A stretch of DNA of 64,000 nucleotides from Telmatactis stephensoni. Lineage: Eukaryota; Cnidaria; Anthozoa; Actiniaria; Isophelliidae. Below, piece after piece: positions 23,611-38,100 of the stretch. Below the pieces are notes generated by a model that was not told where the DNA came from, did no database searches, and saw only the letters and a list, made by a program, of their open reading frames with translations. Positions within the stretch are counted from its first letter, which is position 1. The number at the start of each line of letters is the position of its first letter. Both the position numbers and the translations under genes were made by a program. The DNA lies in contig JALIZF010001773.1 of the NCBI GenBank assembly GCA_029948255.1, forward strand, positions 1-64,000, given 5' to 3'.

Positions 23611-24946
23611 TTAAACGTTCATTGGTTTAACTTCCTCAGGACCAAGTGCGTCATCTTTCTCAGGTCTGTATCGACTGAAAAATCCAAACTAAAAAGCAAA
23701 TTTTTGATTTATTAAGAAGAATTACAATTGTTTTACAATTCATTGATGAAATAGCCGATGTATATAGAGTGGAACCGGAAATAGAGAATTCGCTTTAGAA
23801 GAACTTTCACCTCTAATATTTGTATATTTTTAGGTTTGGGAGACATGATGTTTTTTTAAGTACAGGCATAATATTTGGGAAATAATATCAACTAATTAGC
23901 AGTAAACATCACCAAATAAACAAAAACAAAAAAAGAATTTAATCATATTTCCGGTTCCTGGAGCATGTAGCGTGGAACTCTATGCAAATTTATGCTACGT
24001 ACTTGCACGTGCTGTGAACTATTTGCGAGTGCAATATGCTAATTACGAGTCAAATGGTTGTCTCAATGCAAGTTTTGAGCTGGCGTTTGGGTCAACATCA
24101 GGTTTAAGTTTCGGCTCGTTTTTGTGCTTGTATGTGAATGAGCTGCTGCAATATTGCTGTGTATATAACAAGCAATGCCCTACTAAAGTGCAAAGCGAAA
24201 ATAATGCTGCGTTTTTGAGATTTTCAAAAAACAACTTGATGTACAAGTTGCGGAGAAAATGTCTCACAAGAGACATGGAAAGAAAAAATATATCTTGACG
24301 TCGATGAAGAGTTGAAAGTCGGCTTTTTCACGTAAGGTAAGTGTATATTTTAGCAATATTTCCACAATGTTCTCGTGGTGTTTTGCGTACTTCGAGTATT
24401 TTTACGCTGTCGTTATGTCCAAGTATAGAAATACAGCATGTGTGGAAGCTTTTGTGATTTAAAGAAATCAAACAAATTAAATCTCCTAAAATCACTTTGA
24501 AATGTTGTGCATTTGTATGAATTTTTCTATGCAGCTTACCGCTTGTCTGAAGCTGATCAATTTTGCGAGATATTAGAGGAAAACCATTTTTGACGATGTT
24601 CGATTTCGCTATTTTAAAAACGTTGATCGATTTAATTATAACACTATATAAAACTTCATTGTCTTATCCTCATATTTAGTGAGAAACCAAGTCCATTGGT
24701 GCGCATTCAGTTGTCCATTGCGCCAAATGAAAATGTGCGGTGCGGTCTTAAAAAAACACTTCGAGTCACCTTAAAAGAGGTGCCGTATTCAGCGAGAAAG
24801 AAGATAACTGTGTACAATACCTTATACATAATAGATATAACCAGAGCAAGAAGCAGTAATCCACCAAGAACCGATACTAGAATTATCCACCATGAGATAT
24901 TTTCTTTTCTGTCTCCATAATGACTTGGTCGAGCTGTTAATACAAT
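23611..24946 (-). CDS. Integrin alpha exons 26-27: membrane segment and cytoplasmic tail
   Basis: Exon 26 (24821-24946) gives a short juxtamembrane stalk, then a Trp-Trp flanked hydrophobic helix of about 23 residues (about 923-945) ending in MYK. After an intron of about 1.1 kb, the 78-nt last exon (23611-23688) encodes FGFFSRYRPEKDDALGPEEV... and the stop at 23611-23613. The GFFxR motif at residues 948-952 is the membrane-proximal hallmark of integrin alpha tails, which clasps the beta tail and binds cytoplasmic regulators. Here the usual Lys is Ser (GFFSR). The tail is short and acidic after the motif. No polyadenylation hexamer was found in the 450 bases after the stop. Confidence 0.93.
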
Positions 24947-27900
24947 CTAAAAAAGACAAAAGTATGCCTTTTGCATGAACCGGTCACAAGGTACAAAATC
25001 TGTTATTCTGGTGGGCAAAATACACACTGGGAAATCTAAAACAAATACAAGTCAAGCTTTGCTGATTGAATTCATTTTCCTTTGGAGGCTGTGACTTTCT
25101 GATCTTTTGCCATCCAGTATGCAGTATCCAGCATAGCCTCCTCCGCAGGCAACTCTAATTTTTCCTCCTTGGGCTTCCTTTGTAACGGCTCTCCCCATTC
25201 TCCCCTATCGCCACTCCGCTTTTACACAGAAAAGCCAAGAACAGAGATGCCTTCGGAGGAGGCTGTATCCAACAGTATATGAATCACGATCATCAATACA
25301 ATGTGCGTATACACAAATAAGACGTAAACGCATATCTGCGAAATTTGATACCAAAAATTAGATCATATCATCATATCATATCTTCGCGACGAATAACTAT
25401 CTTGATTCAATATTTTGTAGAGAAGCATAACTTTAGCTGTTCTTTTAGTTGCATACGCTTTGATTACACTTAGTGCTCTAAAACGGACTACATTTTTCGA
25501 TAGTTTCAGTGAAAACGATCTCTATTATCGAGCTGAACGGCAGTAAATTGTTCCAATCCTTCAGAACGAGATAGAGACTTTGACTACATGCATGCAACAC
25601 AGTGTTCTAGATACAAATATCATTCCGTTGTTACTTGTAATTGAAAGAAATAAAAAAAAATATTTGTAGTAGTGAACTAAGTACACAAGGTTGTGATTGG
25701 TTCTCCTCACCTTGACGTCATCGTTAGATTTATCTGACTGCATAATCTCTGGTGGTACAGTTAGACTAGCGGTAGTTACAAGGCGAATATTTCCTAGTTT
25801 GACCTGAAACAAAGTCAATATCACATCAATTATGTTTTCGAGCAATTGGCGAGTAGGTATAAGCCCCAGTGCAAACAAAGGTATGCAGCATATTTCTCTC
25901 GGCGCAAGCACTGATCACGTAAGATTGCGCAAGATCACGTACGTAAACGCTAGCATGTAGTTGTACGTGCGTCCAGCCTCTTTGTGAGTTAGGCAAACAG
26001 GCTAGTATCCTTGCTTGTCCTTTGCTGCTTAGAAGAAAAGCGGACTCCACATCATTTGTCTGGGGCTGTGCGACGCCTTTGATAAAATCCTGACACTGTT
26101 TTAGACCAAAAATTTGTCCCTGCTCCATTTCAAATCAAAAGGGTAGATTTCCTTTAATAGTATCCCTTATTTCAGACAATCAAAAAGGCCATAATCTTGC
26201 CGCAAATCTACAGTTCATACAGGGGAATACTACCTGGCTTGTACCCAGCAATTGTTGACGTTGTTTTTTAACTGATAAGAACCGTTAAAATAGCGCTAAC
26301 AATCAAATGTTTAAAACTTTCAGGCATTTCGTTTTCCTTACAATGGTGCTTTTCCAGAGTCTTGCTGTCATCCTAATTTCAACGGAATCACCCGCTGACA
26401 TCAAACCCAGTCGACAGTCAAAAACGTAGCAAACAGCTGATGAACACTTCTGGAAAGTAAACCAAGAAGAAATAAGAAAAAATATAAAAAAATAAAACAT
26501 ATACTAGTTATACAATGGTTTCGAGTGGATGGATATCGTGGATTATCCCACGAGTCACTTGTATATTTTCTAGTATACACACGAACTTTTAGGAGTGTGT
26601 ACAGAAAAAAGTGCAAGTGGCATAAATGACTGAAACACCATTAGGCTAACTGGTCTACTGAGGAGTACTGAGGAATTGGAGGACGTAACACAAATACCTT
26701 TTATCATTCTATTAGAACTACAGAACAGCTAGCCATCCTTCCGTAAATTAATATCGTATTTATATGAGCCAAATAATCAGATATTAGCATAAGTTCTAAC
26801 ATCCTCACCATTTTAACATCGTTTGTTTTGGTTTGTCTTGTTTCTTTAAGGGGTCGAGTCATGTTATTTCCAGGTATTGGGAATGCTTGTAGGACAGCGT
26901 TACATTTACCTGGTCCACCAGAAAGCTACATTGGATAATAAACACTAAGTTAGTTTATAAGTTAGTAAACTCCAATAGAACCTCTCACTACGGACACCTC
27001 CATAATACGAACACCTCTCTATTAAGGACAGGTCTCTATGTCCCGACTGAACAGCTGGAATTCCTACAAATTTCCCTTGAAAATTAAACCTGTATAAATC
27101 GGACGGCTGTATATTACGGACACTTTCTCAGTTCTTTGGTGTCCGCTTTAAAGAGCAAGGATACGTTCCATTGCGTAGGTTTTGGCTTCTGACCAGCGTT
27201 TTACATCAGTTTTTGGTTTTACTTTTTTGTCTGTCTGTCCGTCTATTTGTCTGTCCGTCTGTGTGTCTGTCTGTCTGTCTGTGTGTCTGTCTGTCTGTAC
27301 TTTCTGTTTGTCTGCAGACGTCCACCTGTTTGTTGTTGCTGCTGCTGTTTCGCTCAATTGTCTCGCAATATCGTTCCTTGTACATTTTAATCGTTCTACT
27401 GATTCAACAAATCAAAATCCCAATTATTGGTTGCACTGGTGGTTCAGTGGTAGAATTCTCGCCTGCCACGCGGGAGACACGGGTTCGATTCCCGGCCAGT
27501 GCACTTTTTTTTTTTTTGCTTTTGCAACTGAAGTAAAGTTAGGCTCAGATTTCTGCCGTCATGGATTCGTGCGCCCGCGATACTCATCCTCGTGACGTCA
27601 CGGGGATGAGTATCGCGGGCGCACGAATCCCTGAAGGCTGAAATCTGAGCCTAAAGTAAAGTTTCCGTGCTTAGATTTGTTTAAATAGAAGTTTGAACTA
27701 AAAATATAACTTTTCGTGTGATTATTTAACATTAACCTCAACTTCTTTTAAATGAAGTAGTACGCTGTCAGGATCATCTTTGTGTTGCAGTCGAGGAACT
27801 TGAATCATAGCTACGACGTCTTCAACAAAACTTGGACCATGATTCTTGACCTTTTAGTAATAAAATAGAACGAAATAAAACAAAACAGCAATGGATTCCT

Positions 27901-30900
27901 AGGAAACAAATAACTTTTGAAGGAAAACCAGGGTAAAAGCTTGTTTAACTCGTGGATTACGCATTAGTTTTTTTGGTTATTCAGTACAGTGGGTAAATGA
28001 GCTAAATTAGAACCAAGATGTATAATAGTAACAGGTCTCTGATCCTACTCCACACAAGCATGCATACTTTATTCTTGGTTTGCCACCATTCCCAGGACTG
28101 ATAGTGAATTAATTGAACAAGAGTCATGGCAGCCATGTTCATTTATAGTGGTTTTCGATTTTCTTTTGTCAAGACCACCAACATGGCGACCATGTTTTCG
28201 TCTCTACATTCTCCGGGAAATGCTTGCAAACCATGCAAGAATTGCCATTCTTTCCTTTGTCGTTTATTTGAGCAGCTATAAAAGTCTAAGCTAGCTGTTT
28301 CCATTTCGCGGGTTAAGTAAAATGACTTGACATTTTGGCATGCATCTGTTAGGGACACCTTCGGAACCAGACAAGCAGTTTCCCTACAAGAGATCTTTTC
28401 CTTGATAGATGTTGCCCCCCCTCCCCCCCTAGTCGGGGTATCCCAAAGTAAACATTTCATGCAGTGTATAAGTATAGATCATGGTTTACTTACAATTAGT
28501 GACTGTACAACAAGTGGTCCGATATCTGTTTCTCGTTTCATGTTCTTCTTGGTCACTACTTTACCATAATTGTAGATGATTTCTTCTGGCTGACTGACAC
28601 TAAAATAGCATGACCAATTTATTGTTAATGATTTAGTACAATTACTTATTTAAAAGACCCTAACCTTGTATATATCTATGAGAGCCATTTTGTTTGCTTG
28701 AATGGTCAAGAACAGAAATGATGCACGATTTATGGATTACGAATTTGGTTGTCGTACGTACGTAGAAATGTTCGTTTTCTCTTGACGATTTTGCGTTGAT
28801 ATTTTATTACTTATAGTCGGTTGTGATAAACTGATTTTAACTTCCTTACCCAGTTCAGTGAGTTGTTGCGACTTCATACAAACGTATTCCTACCCTACTC
28901 ACCCTTTTAACATTAAAATGTTTGTAACACTCTATAATTTAACAAAAACTCTATGTAGTACAAAATTGCCCCCACCCTACCCGACCTTACTAATTTATAG
29001 CACCCTATGATGAAACAAGAACTCTAACTAGTACGTAGAACAAACTTGCCCCCACCCTACTCATCCTTAGTAATTCCTAGCGCCCTCTGATGAAATAAGA
29101 ACTCTAGTACGTAGTACGAATTTACCCCCACCCTACCCATCTTTAGTAATTTCTAGCTATAGTGGTAAGAAAAAAGAGCTACTTGTATAGTACGTAGTAG
29201 TACCACTACTACTCTTACCCTGAAATCTCCACGTCTGTAAAATATTTAGTTGAAACAGGAAGACAGAGTACGTTATTGTCTTGGTTGGTGTCGTTGCTTG
29301 CGCTGTAGAGGTAAATAGTCTTGAATTAAATCCCTTGAAATGTACTACTTTCATAATACACAGAGATAGATAGATAGATGGTTTATTAAAATCCTTAATT
29401 GCATATATAATTAATTATAAATGAATTGATAAGGTTAACAATTATGGGGGAAAAAAACACTTAATTTCTACTATATGCACATATAATGCCTTTTGTTTTT
29501 TTCTAGGTGTAGTTATTGATTGACAGTGTTTGCACGGTCCTTTAATTTACAGAGGGAGAGTGTTAGTGTATACCAAAGAAAACTTATATATCACTCAGTT
29601 TTTTGCATGATCACCTAGTACAAGCTTTCAGGGTTTATATAGCTTACCTGTCTACTTCAACATTGATGACAAAGTCACTTTTGATTTCCTGTGCAGAAAA
29701 CTCGATCGAGAACGATTTCTAAAACAAAAACTGAATCATTTTAGAGGAAGTGTACCAAGGGTCCATGCGTTTATGCACGCTTTCATGTATGCGAAAACTG
29801 TGAAAAATGTTTCCGATATATACTATAGATATACAGGTTCAAAGGTTTTTATTTACCATGTATTGAATAATAAATAATAAATACCATGTATTGAATAATA
29901 AATGGAGGGAGTAAGAGTTACAACCCAAGGGGTTAAGACAAAACACTCCTACACCCAGGTATACTTATAAAAAACACACGAAAGAAATAGTAGAGAGGGA
30001 AAATGGGTTACAAAGTTAGTGAAAATAGTATAATAACAATATTTACAATGATGAGAATAATAAATTTACATATATACTTAACAATATATTAACTATAAAT
30101 AAGAAGTCACGAAGAAATAAGGAAGTGTTTGAATTTTTTTCTAAAGGACGTAATAGACGAAGAGTTTTTTATTTCGAGTGGTATTTCATTCCAGTTTCTG
30201 GCTGCACTATAGTCCACACCAAACTGACCATAATTCAAGTTTTTTCGAGGAACGAAAATATTTTTGTTTTTCTTTGATCTTAACAAACAGGGTAAAAGTG
30301 GTTTCGACTGGAATACCGTAGCCTCTAGGCGAGTGTGTATACAAAGAAAATACAAGTGACGAGTGGGATATCCACGGTATGCCACGAGAAACCATTGCAC
30401 AACTCTTTTGTCTCACACCATAGAAAATACAGCCAATTACCGCAATGTCTCATGGGAAGAGAGAGTTGAATACCGCCGAATATACAACGGCTTTGGCTGT
30501 ATTTTATATGTTGTAGGATGACAGTGATAACTCGTCTTCACCGCGAAATAAAAACTGACAGTTAGCTAGGCCCAGTTCAGACGTCGAACTTTTGCCGTGT
30601 CGAATCTAATAGTTGCATTTTGTAGATGAGAAGTGAGGCGTCTGAACCTACTGTATTTGACAGATTTGATTAAGTATTAAATTGAAAAATTCAGTTTGAA
30701 TCAAATTTGTCAAATTCATTTGGTTCAAAAGCGGCACTTCTCATCCACAAAATGCAACAATTAGATTCGACGCGGCAAAAGTTCGACGTCTGAACATGGC
30801 CTTACGTGTATGAGTAATAACCAAAAGTTAGGAAACCATGAGATAGGGTTCTACTGCTACGATTTGGGCATGCGGAATAGATTATACATTTTATTTAATT

Positions 30901-33900
30901 TTGTGTTTCCGTTTAATCTTGGGAGTATACGTAGTTTTTGTGTAAATGGGCAACATACGTACCGCGCCGTATCGTGACTTTGTATTTGTACTTTGAATTG
31001 ATTTATTTTTTAAAACATTCGAAATTTTTGCCACAACATTCGCTCGCGGTGAGCGTTCGTTTTGTTCATTCTTAGGAAAACTGTTCTATACATGCGTGTT
31101 GACAAAGTAACATGGTCGCTTCTTACAACCCATTATTTTACCTTCGCTTTAGCTTTAAATGGGTTTCCAATATGGCAGACGGCTTTTGTACTGTTGCTAT
31201 CCAATTTTGAAGAACACAAGACATTCTGAAGAAAGAGTGAAAATATGACAAGATTATAACAAAACTTATTAGCTGATTTTATGATTGAGAGACAAAAAAC
31301 GATAAGTATGGCTGAGTTGTAAGGGCCGACTTTAATGACTGTGACGTCACGACAGCCATCTTGGATAAACTTCAGCAAAAGATTTCTCATCGGGAGAACC
31401 TGCCTAGCACGCAGTTGGTGTAATATATTCATAAAAATATAATACAAAACACATAATACAATAGAACGAGAAACAATAGAACACAATAGATTTTTTTAAT
31501 ACATTACATGAACTGGGTACTATGTAGGTTTTCCCATTCCTCATTAGCGTATGTTGTTCATTCATCCAAGATGGTTGCCACTTCTTTCTCTTTTGATTTT
31601 CAAAGAAAGTGATTCTAGCCCAGTATATAATAATATGATATAATAATAATAATAACTTTATTTCAGGAGAGAAAACATCTATATAACTTTAGTTAATCAT
31701 GATGGACCTCATAATATACAAGTGAGAGACCTTTTCTCTCTTCACCCCATGGACACTAGCGCTCCAAACGCCCTTATTAGGCATATATATACCTTTGTAG
31801 AAGTGGGTCCAATGTAGCTTAATTCAGAGGGAAAATAAAGCGTGACAGTCGAAAGGTACGAAGCGTCATTTGCTGTGTTCTCAATATTGAGATCTACAGT
31901 CAGTAAACCATCACTTCCAACGCTTAACACTTGATGATTGCTGAAAACAGGATGAAATATATGTTTGTTAAATAGATAGCATTTTTAAAGCTTGGATGCT
32001 TCATTTATCATTGATTTGGAAGAATTTGAAAGAAAAAGAGCGAACGCGTTTCCATAGTAACCGATGAAGTGGTTCAAGTATAGGACTATTAAATGTTGGC
32101 CAACAATTCCCAATACTGATGGCTACTCCATGTTAGATGCGTTTGAACGCTGCTCTCTGCCAACAATGTCCAACATTTTTTTGCTCTGTTTTCACCAAAG
32201 CGCAACACAACAACGTTGGGTCCGTTTGAACTGCTGACCAACAGCTTCAAACAGTGTTGGGTCAACAATGTTAATGTTCATCGCTAGGAAAATCAGACAC
32301 GTCAGTGTGTCTGAGCCGCGACGACACTTTCACCAGTGTTCGCTTTAGAAACATCGTAAGTTTTAATTAAAGATAAAAACTGATGAGTTTCAAGCACATC
32401 TAGAAAATAAGTATTGGAAAAGACGCTCATCGGAAGAGGGTGTGGTTAGCTGGCTAAACACACTTTTTAATTCCATGACCAATACACGGAAAGTGTTAAC
32501 TGCATACAAGAGTAGAAAATGAAGTAATATAGATCCCCGTGTCACATTATGAGCACTGTGATGCTATTTTGGAATTTATGATGATAAGCTAGCTATCTTT
32601 AACTTGTTGCCATGCTTGCGCGAAACGCCTAATCCACCTAACCTACCACCTTCGCATTAAAAGAGGACTTCGGGGCTAGATTGGGACTTATTCAAATTAA
32701 ATTGCAAGCCTTCCAACTAGTGGGAGAGTTGAGTAAATTTTGAGAAAGATATCATTAGATCAGAAGACAAAATGAATTAAAATAAAGGTATCGAAAAGTG
32801 CTTTTGATGGTTACAGAATCTTTTGCGGAGATTTTTCTCTTGCCTCATTCTCTCTTGCTGCATATCATAAATTTGACTATAACATGTAATACTAGTGTAA
32901 CGTACCCTGGAAGTCGTACTTTTCCTGTAACAGCCAAATCAGGTTTGCACACTTCACCTTTGCATTGCTTCTGAAACGTCACTTCATTGTTTCTGATAGT
33001 GGTAGGTCGATAAGCATCTAGTACAGGACATGGTACATCCGGGACAGACAAACAAGATTTGTCATCCAGTGAAAATGACAGGTCAAAGGTCAGTGGTTTC
33101 AGAAGGTCAATAAACTGATATCTATCCTGGAACACGATGAAAAAGAAATTTATCACTGACCGTGGTGACTTAATTAAGACACCATAACGATGATGCTGAT
33201 GACGGACGCCCACTGAGCAACAAATAAAACAATAGATTCGACGTCTGAACTTGGCGTTATTATTGTTTTATTTATTCAATTAACATCGCTTGCACTGGTG
33301 GTTCAGTGGTAGAATTCTCGCCTGCCACGCGGGAGACCCGGGTTCGATTCCCGGCTAGTGCATTCTTGCTTTTTCCCCCCTTGAGTTTCTACTTTTATCT
33401 TTTTTTTCGGGGAAGGAGGGAGGGGAGGGGTGTTAATTTTTTTCTTTATGGAATACTCACACTTATGTGTACAGTATAAGGCTTCAAACAATATTGCTGG
33501 TTCTGTTTGGGTATCGTAAACTGTCCTCCAGTTGTGAAGTTTTTATGTTTAGCGTCATGGAAATACATTCTTCGTAATTCAAGAGTCGTTATATCAGCAT
33601 CGGCTTCCAAGTGATAAGCAATCTTCAGACCTGTTTAAGATACAGTTTCGTTAGGAGACAATATGGCGGCCGACGTCTCAGTGTAGAGCTTGAGCGTTTA
33701 AGAGATTGTGGCTTGCGTGTAGAATGCTTTAATGAGCCTTAATTTAATAAGAAACGGGCCGATAGACTCGAAAGACCCAATAACTCAGCTTACGGGTTCT
33801 TTAACTTACCCAATAAAACTTTTGGGCGTTTCTCAAAGAACACGTGTTTTTTAATTTTTATGATTATAGTTATGCAGGCAAATTTACGGGTGCTGGCGGA

Positions 33901-35141
33901 ATCCCGTTGTTGTTGCTGTTAATTGTTGTTGTTGTTGTTGTTGTTGTTTCCTATCAATTAACGTGCCTGCAGTTATCGCGTCTCTCAAGAAGCGAGATCG
34001 TTCCTATTTTCCTTTGCATATTATCTTCTTAGTTGTGATAAAACAAACATCCATACAGAAAATTACGTATTACGTAATTACGTAATACGTAACTCGAAAT
34101 ACAAAAAAGCTGCTTTCAGTTTACCCACGATCCTGTGCAAGAATGAAACGGCCAGAAAGCCTCTCCTTTCGAATTTTTACTTCAGATAGTCAGAGAGTGC
34201 TATCCACTCTTTGAGGCACCTCAAATGATATCGCTATATCTTGACTATCTGAAGTATAAAATCTGCTCTTCTATCCACAGACGCGCGCACAGAACACTAC
34301 GCTGTGCCTACAGGGAATTGTTTCGGTTTGGTTTAAAATGGTTTAAAGGTATCAAGCACCACTGTATGTTGATAAATACCTTGTCTATTTGACGGTTCTC
34401 TGTCTTTGAATTGAAAGCAGATCGTCAAATTTAAGCTGTAAGTGAAAAGAAACGCATTAAAGCTTAAATACAAAAATAAACAAAGATTTTAGTATCTTGT
34501 GTCTACAGCTTGGATGCACTCTTTTATATTTGCTGGTATTTGTTGATTTTAAAAGTTCTAATAATAAATAAGCTCATCTACAACTGAAACTAATCAGTGA
34601 CTCAATATTTTATACGTAGAAAATCGATCTGTGCCGTGGATCATGTGGATTGGAAGTTAAAGTTGACTTACCATTTATGTACAGTGCCATCCTTCTCGAT
34701 GCAAATAAAATTGTGTTTGTTCTCTATATCAATCTTTGTACGTTCTGGTTTAATGGTAGCCTCTATCTCCACAATTCTTCGAGTTCTTTTTGGGAAAAAT
34801 ATAGTTACATATACGTCGAAGACAATAATTATAGCTGTACAATGATATGCAGACGGGTATATCGAAGGAATGATTAAACTAAAGATGTCGACTGCGTGCA
34901 AGGATATTGTGATGGTTTTGAAGCAGTATTACTAGTAGTAGTACGATGAGAGCACACAGGAAGTCCCAGCACAACTGCATGCATGCAGTCGTTCGCCAAC
35001 AGCGCAAACTAGCAAGTTCTAAAAATAGCTCAAGTACAGAAAAATAGAATAGATTTGTCTGCTGAAGGTTGATAAGGACGTGTGAGGAGTCTCCGTCAAT
35101 CAGTCTCCTTGAAATACAGTGATAGATGATGACGACGACGG

Positions 35142-35175
<34 letters not shown>

Positions 35176-38100
35176 ACTAGTTTATTATATGATTGTATAC
35201 CTTAAAAGTACTGCATGCCCAGACAAATAAGAACCTACAGCAACATCTGACAAAATAACAGGAATAGAACAATAAATTGTAATATTCTTACTACTTATTA
35301 GGGCCGCACTGAGTACTGATTGTGTATGATTGCGGAGTCTCCTTCATGAACAAAGTTTTAGTTTTCGAGCAATTGGCTCCTCTAGAAGTAAGTGTAATTT
35401 CTATTTGAGCGGCACCATATATAATTGCAATGCTGTCTATACTAGGTCAAACCAGTGAATAAAACATTACTTTCGATATTTTGACAAAGTGATAGCTCAG
35501 AATGTGATTACAAATACTGTCTCAGGAAATCAATACTTTCTTCTCAGTTCCCCCTGAGTTTTGTCATAAATATAGCTTCTGTGTGCGATTATTAAACCAG
35601 AATGATCGATTGAAAATTACTTATTGTTGACTATCTAAGTTCAACAACTATTACCTGGATAAGCGTTCTTGTCCACATCCACAGCACCACTTATCGAGTA
35701 TCCAAAGCCTTTAAGATGGACATCTATTGACTCTGCTGCTATTTTCTGAAAACAAACAGGGCGAAAATGTAATATTAAAATACTGCCGTTTCATGTCGTC
35801 TGATGGCACCAGGCGCCCTGTTACGCTGTCGAACTGTAAGTAAAGCACAAGTACAAGTAACATCAAAATACCATAATACTATGAGTAAGACTCAGTATTG
35901 ATGTCTGTGCGATGTTCGCGGCGACTAAGGCTAGTTTTAGTAATTTCACGATCTTCAGCAATAGAATTTGATTTTTCGTGCGCGTGGACGGAACCGTTTG
36001 CTCTCCGCATTTGAATTCTATTGTTTAAAGGTGATGTTACACTGGTCGATTCGCAACACTTGGTCAAATTATTGATAATTTTGCGTTAAAAGTTTTTAAA
36101 ATTCATAACAAACATCAAACATCAAACAATTTAAACTTTCAAAATGACTAACGATATCCGAAAGTATCTACCAAGGTCCACAAGTTAAGGAGGAATCAAA
36201 CAAATCTATGAGAGTATTTTGGAAATATTAAACCGAAGATTTTCTTTAGACTTAGTCCTCCCACTTTCGAACAACCGGACCCTGTTTATTAGTGCGCACT
36301 GTGCTATCAATTCAAATGATTACTGATCGAGTCGCATATATGTTGCTTGCATGCGTCTGTGTTTGTGCAACATGTATAAACCAAGGTTTCCGCCGTCGGA
36401 GCTGAGTTACCTGTTTGTATTTGGCTTCGATTCCATTTTTAGAACCATAATATACATACACAGCTCCACCGCTATTTGGTCCCTCATAAGGGGCCCCAAT
36501 AACTACATCTGAAATAGATCAACGATAAATACTGAACCATACAATGCAACTTTAGAGGGGGGATGGTGGTAGTGGTGATGGGGAGGGGAGGGGAGGTGAG
36601 GGGAGAGGTGGTGGTCGAGGCAATCCTGATATGACTTATTCGGTACGTGCTATACTACTGCCCAGTAAATAAAAAGCAAAAGCTTTAATTGTTAGCATAA
36701 AGGAAAGGAAGTGAAATACTGAACTTTTTTAAGAAACATAAGAAAGCTGCGCCTTGACGTCATTGATGATAATTGCCTGTTACCTTGGTAACCATCTCTG
36801 TTGAGGTCCCCCACGTTAGCTATAGCAGAGCCAAATCGTGCTCCACGGCTATTGTCTCCTTTTAGCACAGTGTCTTTCAATAGGGTCAAAACACCCTAGA
36901 AAATTACGTAAGAACTAGTTTATAAACTATAATTAAAGATGACAAAATTGTAAAACCAATAGCGTCTACTTTTAGGCAAAGTAAAGTTCAAACTTCTGTT
37001 TTTATATTAATCAGTTGCACTGGTGGTTCAGTGGTAGAATTCTCGCCTGCCACGCGGGAGACCCGGGTTCGATTCCCGGCCAGTGCAAAGTGATTTTTTT
37101 TCCATTCTTTGTACTTGACTGCTAGTAACTTTTTTTTGTCGTTCAACGATTTTTATCATAAAAACGAGCTTTAAAAAACATTTTTTGCAATCATTTTTTT
37201 GCAGTCACGCGTGCCAAGTTACACCAACTTCTATGCACAAAATTATTGCCTAGTGTAACTTAACAAAATCTGTCTGAATAATGCGGTTTGCTTACAAACC
37301 TTTATATTTATGTAGACATAAACACGACCTTCGTCCATGATATCAGCGTACAGCGGTGCTCCCACAAGAAGATCCGACAGCCTGACAAGAATATACAAGA
37401 TAAGTTATGTTAGTAAACCGTAGCATAGATGAGAGAACGTCTAGTAGAGATTTTACGCATTAAAAAGTGATCGACGACGACGACGCAGACGGCGTGAGCA
37501 CTTGTCTTTATGCTCGCGCCGTCGTCTTCAAGTTGTTGCTGTTTTCATTTTATTTCTTAAGGTCGAGATTGCGACAGATTGATTGCGTTGTACATGTGAT
37601 ATCATTTGAAGTTGCACACTAAAGTTTAAGTAAGCAGACATGCAATTCTGTCGAAAAATCCAACCGGCTTATGCAGGTATGAAAAGAACGTCTGTCGTGT
37701 TCAAGTATCTTGGGTGCCTCATTTTACGGTGCGTAATGTGAGGCGACTGTATTGGCAGGCTAGTGCAGGTTTTGTATTAGTGTAAAACTTATACTGCGCC
37801 GTGCTGTGACCGTGCAGTAATGTCTATAAAAACATTCAAAGTTCCTATCGTGTGATGCCTAGACCGTTCCGTTTTGACAGTCATACGAAATCTACTCTAA
37901 ACGTTCACATTGTCATAGTTTTAGGTTCCCTAAAACTAGAGAGGATCATGTGACCTTTAAAATAAAATAAATAAATAACTGTTTATTTAAGTGTCCAAGT
38001 CTTCTAGCGCTTGCGCACTAATTGGGGGACACTGTACTCTCGCACACACTACCAACTACAATTGACTGTTGTTAAGCATGACAACTCTCAGCTCACATGT

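Noticed and set aside
23972..24298. 108-codon plus-strand frame in the last integrin intron
   Set aside because: No domain, no splice partners, mixed composition and antisense to the host gene. Chance is the simpler explanation.
33844..34032. Plus-strand YAGKFTGAGGIP followed by Val-rich run, resembling an integrin strand
   Set aside because: It is on the strand opposite the gene and runs into a (GTT)n repeat. The resemblance is coincidental.
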